From NCBI GenBank assembly GCA_946545145.1, contig CAMNNG010000043.1, forward strand, positions 1 through 10,132: a stretch of DNA of 10,132 bases. Reading direction: 5' to 3'. The notes beneath the pieces are model-generated. The model was not told where the DNA came from. It did not search any database and worked only from the letters and a program-made list of their open reading frames with translations. Position numbers and translations under genes: made by a program. This document shows positions 6,611 through 10,132 of this stretch, one piece after another; the first letter of the stretch is position 1; every line of letters begins with the position of its first letter. Source of the DNA: an uncultured Bacillota bacterium. GTDB lineage: Bacteria; Bacillota; Clostridia; Peptostreptococcales; Anaerovoracaceae.

Positions 6611-7486
6611 ATGAACAGCAGTGGAAAGTGGGAAAAAGTAATAAGGCCTCACGGCAGGCTCCTGCAGGTAGATCTCAAAGGACTGTGGGCCTACAGAGAT
6701 CTTGTTTTGATGCTGATAAAACGCGACTTCGTGACCCAGTACAAGCAGACGATTCTCGGACCTGCCTGGGCCGTCATAAAGCCGCTGCTTACTACCCTCG
6801 TATTCACTGTCTTCTTCGGAGGCCTCGCAAAGCTCACGACGGCTGACGCCGCTTCCGCGGCGGACCTTGTGCTGCCGGGCTTTCTGTTCTACATGCTGGG
6901 CACGGTCGTGTGGGACTACTTCGCGGCCGTAGTAAGCGAAACGTCCACGCTCTTCATCGACAACCAGCAGATAATGGGAAAGGTGTATTTCCCAAGGCTC
7001 GTGATGCCGGTGACGATAGCGCTTTCGAAGCTCATATCGTTCGTGATACAGTTCGCGCTTTTCATAGCCATCTACGTGGTCTGCGCGTTCGCGGGCCTGG
7101 CTGAAGTCCATCTTTCGTGGACGGTCATTCTATTTCCTGTGCTGATGCTGGAGCTGATGCTGCTCGCGGCCTCGTTCGGGATGCTGATATCTGCGCTTAC
7201 TGTAAAGTACAGGGACATGCAGATGATGCTCGGATTTTTCATGCAGCTGTGGCGGTACGGATCTCCGCTCGCTTACGGGCTGCTTCTTATACCTGAGACC
7301 TGGCGGACGGTCTACCTTCTGAACCCGTTCGCGCCCGTCGTTACTGCAATGAGATGCGTCATGTTCGGAGAGGGGTTCTTCGACTGGAGATTCTACGCCC
7401 TGAGCTGGGTCACGGTGTGCGCCCTGGCTCTGATAGGTCTCGCGGCCTTCAACAAGACCGAGCGGACGTTCATCGATACTGTGTGA
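6611..7486 (+). CDS. wzm: ABC-2 type polysaccharide export permease Wzm
   Basis: The membrane subunit of an ABC exporter that moves undecaprenyl-linked glycan from the cytoplasmic to the outer face. The 291 residues have an amphipathic N-terminal region (LKGLWAYRDLVLMLIKRDF) and the family hallmark YKQTILGPAWAVIKPLL leading into the first span. Six hydrophobic segments are expected in total, with the KVYFPRLVMPV and VKYRDMQMML signatures of the RfbA/KpsM/TagG group. I chose the ATG at 6611, which sits exactly one promoter distance after TATAAT; an in-frame ATG at 6593 would add six residues (MKYNIH). Neither has a ribosome site. Four bases after the stop an AGGAGG-led GTG opens the ATPase gene, so the two are a tight operon. 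Function as a teichoic-acid rather than capsule exporter cannot be excluded. Confidence 0.92.
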   Translation: MNSSGKWEKVIRPHGRLLQVDLKGLWAYRDLVLMLIKRDFVTQYKQTILGPAWAVIKPLLTTLVFTVFFGGLAKLTTADAASAADLVLPGFLFYMLGTVVWDYFAAVVSETSTLFIDNQQIMGKVYFPRLVMPVTIALSKLISFVIQFALFIAIYVVCAFAGLAEVHLSWTVILFPVLMLELMLLAASFGMLISALTVKYRDMQMMLGFFMQLWRYGSPLAYGLLLIPETWRTVYLLNPFAPVVTAMRCVMFGEGFFDWRFYALSWVTVCALALIGLAAFNKTERTFIDTV

Positions 7487-7496
7487 GGAGGCGGCC

Positions 7497-8789
7497 GTGG
7501 ATAAGGAAAGGATAATGATCCGCGTGGATCACGTAACAAAGAAATACAGGCTCGGGATGATCGACGGGGCCAGCGCGAGAAAAGACCGCAGGTACAGGCG
7601 TACGGGAAATGAAGAGTACGCCGCCGACACGATACTTGCGGTCAACGATGTGTCCTTTGACGTCACCGAGGGCGAGGTCGTCGGCATAGTCGGCCACAAC
7701 GGGGCGGGAAAATCCACCCTGCTCAAGATGATCTCCGCCGTTACTGTTCCGACGGAAGGTGAGATATGCCTCGGCGGAAAGGTGGCCTCGATGCTCGAGG
7801 TCGGAACAGGCTTCAATCCGGAGCTTACAGGAAGGGAGAACATTTACCTCAACGGCGCGATACTCGGCATGAAGAGGAAGGAGATCGACGCTAAGATAGA
7901 TGAGATCATAGAGTTCTCGGAGTGCGGGCGCTTCATCGATACGCCGGTCAAGAGGTATTCTTCGGGCATGTACATGAAGCTCGCTTTCTCGGTCGCGGTC
8001 AACCTCGACGCTGAGATCGTCATGATGGACGAGGTCCTCGCTGTGGGCGACGTGAACTTCAGGAACAAGTGCATAGCCAAGATAATGGAAATATCGCGCT
8101 CCGGAAGGACGATACTTTTCGTGAGCCACAATATACATATGATAAGGATGCTCTGCAAAAGATGCATCGTGATGAATGAGGGAAGGATAGAGTTCGACGG
8201 CGACGTGGAGGACGCCGTGCACAGATACGTCATCGAAGACGTTTCGAATGAAGAGGGCAGGAACCTGGCTGATATGGAAAGGGTCCTCGACAGCGACGGC
8301 CTGTGTCACATGGAGCATATAGAGCTGATCGACGGCAAAGCAGGCAACGCCTATGAGACGGGAGAAAAACTCCACTTCCGCCTCAGCTGGACAGCTGAGA
8401 AGAAGCTCCCGCCGATGCAGCTTCGGATAGGGATATGGACGGACGACAAGAGGGCCGTCGGGATATCGTATTCGGAGATATTCGATCCATGGGAGAACGG
8501 GACGGACGCTCTCGCCTTCGACACTGAAGTCGAACTCGATATATCGGGGCTCGCTCCGGGGAAATACAATCTCGAGATGATAATGCTCGAGATCTTCATG
8601 GACGGATCCTTCGTCAAGCACGACGCCCTGCGAGGGACGATAGCGTTCAGCGTAAGCGCTGCGCCGGGCAACCTCCTCTACAGCAGATACAACAATTCGT
8701 GGGGATATTTCGATGTGTCGCCCGCGAAGATAGAAAGCAGCAGGCAGACGGACGGCAGACAGACGGACAGAGAAGGGCAGGACCTGTGA
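7497..8789 (+). CDS. wzt: ABC polysaccharide exporter ATPase Wzt with C-terminal glycan-binding domain
   Basis: Drives glycan export together with Wzm. The N-terminal nucleotide-binding domain has Walker A GHNGAGKST (66-74), an ABC signature YSSGM (154-158; the canonical LSGG is replaced, as is usual in Wzt/TagH), Walker B ending D178-E179 in MMDEVLAVGD, and the H-loop His211. Residues from about 265 to 410 form an additional beta-rich domain of the Wzt C-terminal type (PF14524). In known systems this domain recognises a feature of the exported chain, often its modified non-reducing end. The start is GTG with AGGAGG (7486-7491) 5 nt upstream. At 430 residues it matches Wzt proteins that carry the extra domain. 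The last residues form a charged repeat (RQTDG/RQTDR) from a 9-bp duplication. Confidence 0.93.
   Translation: MDKERIMIRVDHVTKKYRLGMIDGASARKDRRYRRTGNEEYAADTILAVNDVSFDVTEGEVVGIVGHNGAGKSTLLKMISAVTVPTEGEICLGGKVASMLEVGTGFNPELTGRENIYLNGAILGMKRKEIDAKIDEIIEFSECGRFIDTPVKRYSSGMYMKLAFSVAVNLDAEIVMMDEVLAVGDVNFRNKCIAKIMEISRSGRTILFVSHNIHMIRMLCKRCIVMNEGRIEFDGDVEDAVHRYVIEDVSNEEGRNLADMERVLDSDGLCHMEHIELIDGKAGNAYETGEKLHFRLSWTAEKKLPPMQLRIGIWTDDKRAVGISYSEIFDPWENGTDALAFDTEVELDISGLAPGKYNLEMIMLEIFMDGSFVKHDALRGTIAFSVSAAPGNLLYSRYNNSWGYFDVSPAKIESSRQTDGRQTDREGQDL
8745..8768 (+). repeat. Short direct repeat at the 3' end of wzt
   Basis: CAGACGGAC occurs at 8745-8753 and again at 8760-8768, a 15-nt period that keeps the reading frame. 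It encodes two consecutive RQTD units in the hydrophilic tail of Wzt. The likely origin is replication slippage. Confidence 0.6.
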
Positions 8790-8790
8790 T

Positions 8791-9933
8791 ATGGAAAGAA
8801 GGCTGTATACCGCGGTAGACGCGGCGAGGCTGATCTTTGCCGCGTGCATAGTTGCCATCCATACGCATTTTTCGGAGGCGCTTTCGGAAGACGCGGGCTT
8901 TTGGCTGCAGCAGGGATTCTTCAGGCTTGCCGTTCCCTTCTTTTTCGTGACATCGGGATTCTTCCTCATGGAAAAGATCAGATCGAAGGGCGATGCGCCG
9001 GGCGTCATCAGGACGTATGTGATGAGGCTCATCGTTCCGTTCATAGTCTGCGACGTTCTGAACGCGGTGATGAATGTCATCTATAACTATATGACTCAGG
9101 ATACCGAGCTGAGGTATGCCGTCATCGCGGTGGTAAGCAAAGGCATATGGTATCCGTACGGCGCGATGTGGTACGTCGCCGCCCTCATCATCGGAGCTCT
9201 TATGCTGCTCCCGTTTCTGAAGGCTGAGCCGCGGAGGCTCGGCGCTGCCCTTGGGATAGGAATTGTCCTTTTCGCCTTTGCCCTCCTTTGCAACAACTAC
9301 TTTTTCATCGCGGAGGGAACGACGCTTGCTGGAGTCCTGACCGGATACATGGACACTTTCGTTTCAGCGAGGAACGGCGTCTTCGTCGGATTCTTCCTCC
9401 TTGCGGCCGGCATGAAGGCATCGGAGATAAACAGTAAGCGGATAGAAAAAGCCATTCACGGACCTGAGCGCGGAAGCGGCACCGGCATGACGGCAGTCAT
9501 CTGCGTCATCCTCTTCGCCGCATATATCGGTGAGATCGCTACGCTGAGGGGCAAAGCGTATCTCGACGACCGTTCGCTTTACATCTCGCAGATATTCTTC
9601 GTTGCAGCCCTTCTGCTCCTGCTAGTAGGAATATCAAAGAAGCCCTCGGCTGATCCTGAGCGCGCCAAGGCCGAAAGGGAAAGCTCGGTCCTGATGAGGA
9701 AGATGAGTGTCTGGATATATTTCTCTCACAGATTCATACTCATAACTATAGAAATCGTATTTGTGGTCATTGGGAAAGAACTCCCCGGACAGATAATTAT
9801 GTTCGTTATAGTGACGGCTCTGTCTGTCCTGACGTTCTTCGTTCAGAGAAAAATCCGGATCCAGAGACAGATCCGGCAGGATGGCATCAGAGGCGGGCAC
9901 CAGAATCCTTCAGCTGATCACTCACTGTTCTGA
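8791..9933 (+). CDS. Membrane acyltransferase, acyltransferase-3 family (OafA/WecH-like)
   Basis: An integral membrane O-acyltransferase, most likely adding acetyl groups to sugars of the exported or lipid-linked glycan. The 380 residues have about ten hydrophobic spans. The first carries the family motif RLIFAACIVAIHTH with R13 and H24 placed like the conserved Arg/His of acyltransferase-3 proteins. It is followed by LAVPFFFVTSGFFL, the second hallmark. No SGNH domain is fused. The ATG lies one base after the wzt stop with AGGA about 8 nt upstream, so this is the third gene of the exporter operon. The last span ends near VQRKI; the following hydrophilic tail of about 25 residues overlaps the opposing gene and its terminator. 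Transfer of succinyl or another acyl group is an alternative to acetyl. Confidence 0.88.
   Translation: MERRLYTAVDAARLIFAACIVAIHTHFSEALSEDAGFWLQQGFFRLAVPFFFVTSGFFLMEKIRSKGDAPGVIRTYVMRLIVPFIVCDVLNAVMNVIYNYMTQDTELRYAVIAVVSKGIWYPYGAMWYVAALIIGALMLLPFLKAEPRRLGAALGIGIVLFAFALLCNNYFFIAEGTTLAGVLTGYMDTFVSARNGVFVGFFLLAAGMKASEINSKRIEKAIHGPERGSGTGMTAVICVILFAAYIGEIATLRGKAYLDDRSLYISQIFFVAALLLLLVGISKKPSADPERAKAERESSVLMRKMSVWIYFSHRFILITIEIVFVVIGKELPGQIIMFVIVTALSVLTFFVQRKIRIQRQIRQDGIRGGHQNPSADHSLF
9849..9876 (-). terminator. Intrinsic terminator of the right-edge minus-strand gene
   Basis: On the minus strand a 7-bp perfect stem, CCGGATC/GATCCGG (9876-9870 with 9861-9855, 8-nt loop), is followed by ATTTTTCTCTG. 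It begins 10 nt after the stop codon at 9887. It lies within the 3' end of the acyltransferase coding region on the other strand. Confidence 0.6.
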
Positions 9934-10132
9934 GATAGCCGCCCGTGACGGAGAGGCTTCCGTCGTCAGCCCTGCGGATCGTCTGATCCTCGGTGAACTT
10001 CGTGCTTTTGAACACTTTCGCGGGATCGATCACGGTCCCGCTTTTGTTTGAAGAGGATTTCTCGCCGTCGTCAAACAGACCGTAGTAATATGCGGTGTCA
10101 CCGAACACTGCGCTTTCGTCCTGGCTTCCCAG
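9887..10132 (-). CDS. Unrecognised protein, C-terminal 81 residues (partial)
   Basis: The frame is open to the right edge, so this is the 3' part of a longer gene. The fragment is polar and acidic: a YYYGLFDDGE stretch, a Ser/Lys linker (EKSSSNKSG), then TVIDPAKVFKSTKF, ADDGSLSVTGGYL and a final QLKDSGARL. No catalytic motif or membrane segment is visible. The composition would suit the exposed end of an extracytoplasmic or surface protein, but that is a guess. Codon use is like that of its neighbours. A hairpin plus T-run terminator follows its stop by 10 nt, which supports it as real. It converges on the acyltransferase gene and overlaps it by 47 bp. A GTG inside it at 10108 is unlikely to be the true start because the frame continues upstream without interruption. 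Confidence 0.6.
   Translation of the reverse strand: MGSQDESAVFGDTAYYYGLFDDGEKSSSNKSGTVIDPAKVFKSTKFTEDQTIRRADDGSLSVTGGYLRTVSDQLKDSGARL
10020..10048 (+). terminator. Intrinsic terminator of the wzm-wzt-acyltransferase operon
   Basis: A 9-bp stem, GCGGGATCG/CGGTCCCGC (10020-10028 with 10033-10041, one U/G pair), closes a 4-nt ATCA loop. It is followed directly by TTTTGTTT. It stands 86 nt after the acyltransferase stop, within the coding region of the minus-strand gene. This is the strongest terminator in the window. Confidence 0.7.

Overview
The window looks like a compact, fairly self-contained surface-polysaccharide locus. The organism is probably a moderately G+C-rich Bacillota/Clostridia-type bacterium. 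The clues are GGAGG-like ribosome sites, TGn-TATAAT extended -10 promoters, heavy use of ATA and AGG codons, and streptococcal/clostridial-type capsule enzymes. The genus cannot be named from the sequence alone.

Left edge (1-219): the first 17 codons of a nitroreductase-like gene on the minus strand, then a divergent intergenic region with a promoter for each direction. First plus-strand block (220-5912): a UDP-glucuronate 4-epimerase; an AT-rich 145-bp leader full of short palindromes; a small XRE-type regulator with a TTG start; and a tightly spaced run of UDP-glucose 6-dehydrogenase (ugd), a short monotopic phosphoglycosyl transferase, a Wzy/O-antigen-ligase-like membrane protein and a GT4 glycosyltransferase.

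Middle (5932-6610): a small SAM-dependent methyltransferase on the minus strand. It is convergent with the glycosyltransferase gene and divergent from the next operon, and the divergent promoters lie so close to the start codons that leaderless transcripts are likely. Second plus-strand block (6611-9933): an ABC polysaccharide exporter (Wzm permease, and a Wzt ATPase with a C-terminal glycan-binding domain), followed by an acyltransferase-3 O-acyltransferase. Right edge (9887-10132): the C-terminal 81 residues of an unrecognised minus-strand protein, convergent with and overlapping the acyltransferase gene.

How the genes could work together: Ugd makes UDP-GlcA and the epimerase makes UDP-GalA. 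The phosphoglycosyl transferase loads the first sugar on the lipid carrier and the GT4 enzyme extends it. Wzm/Wzt exports the lipid-linked glycan, the Wzy-like protein polymerises or ligates it, and the acyltransferase (perhaps also the methyltransferase) decorates it. The unusual point is a Wzy-like protein together with an ABC exporter and no Wzx flippase between what look like the borders of the locus. The most notable DNA signals are the palindrome-rich leader of the regulator gene, the apparently leaderless divergent pair, and two convergent terminators that each lie inside the opposing coding region.
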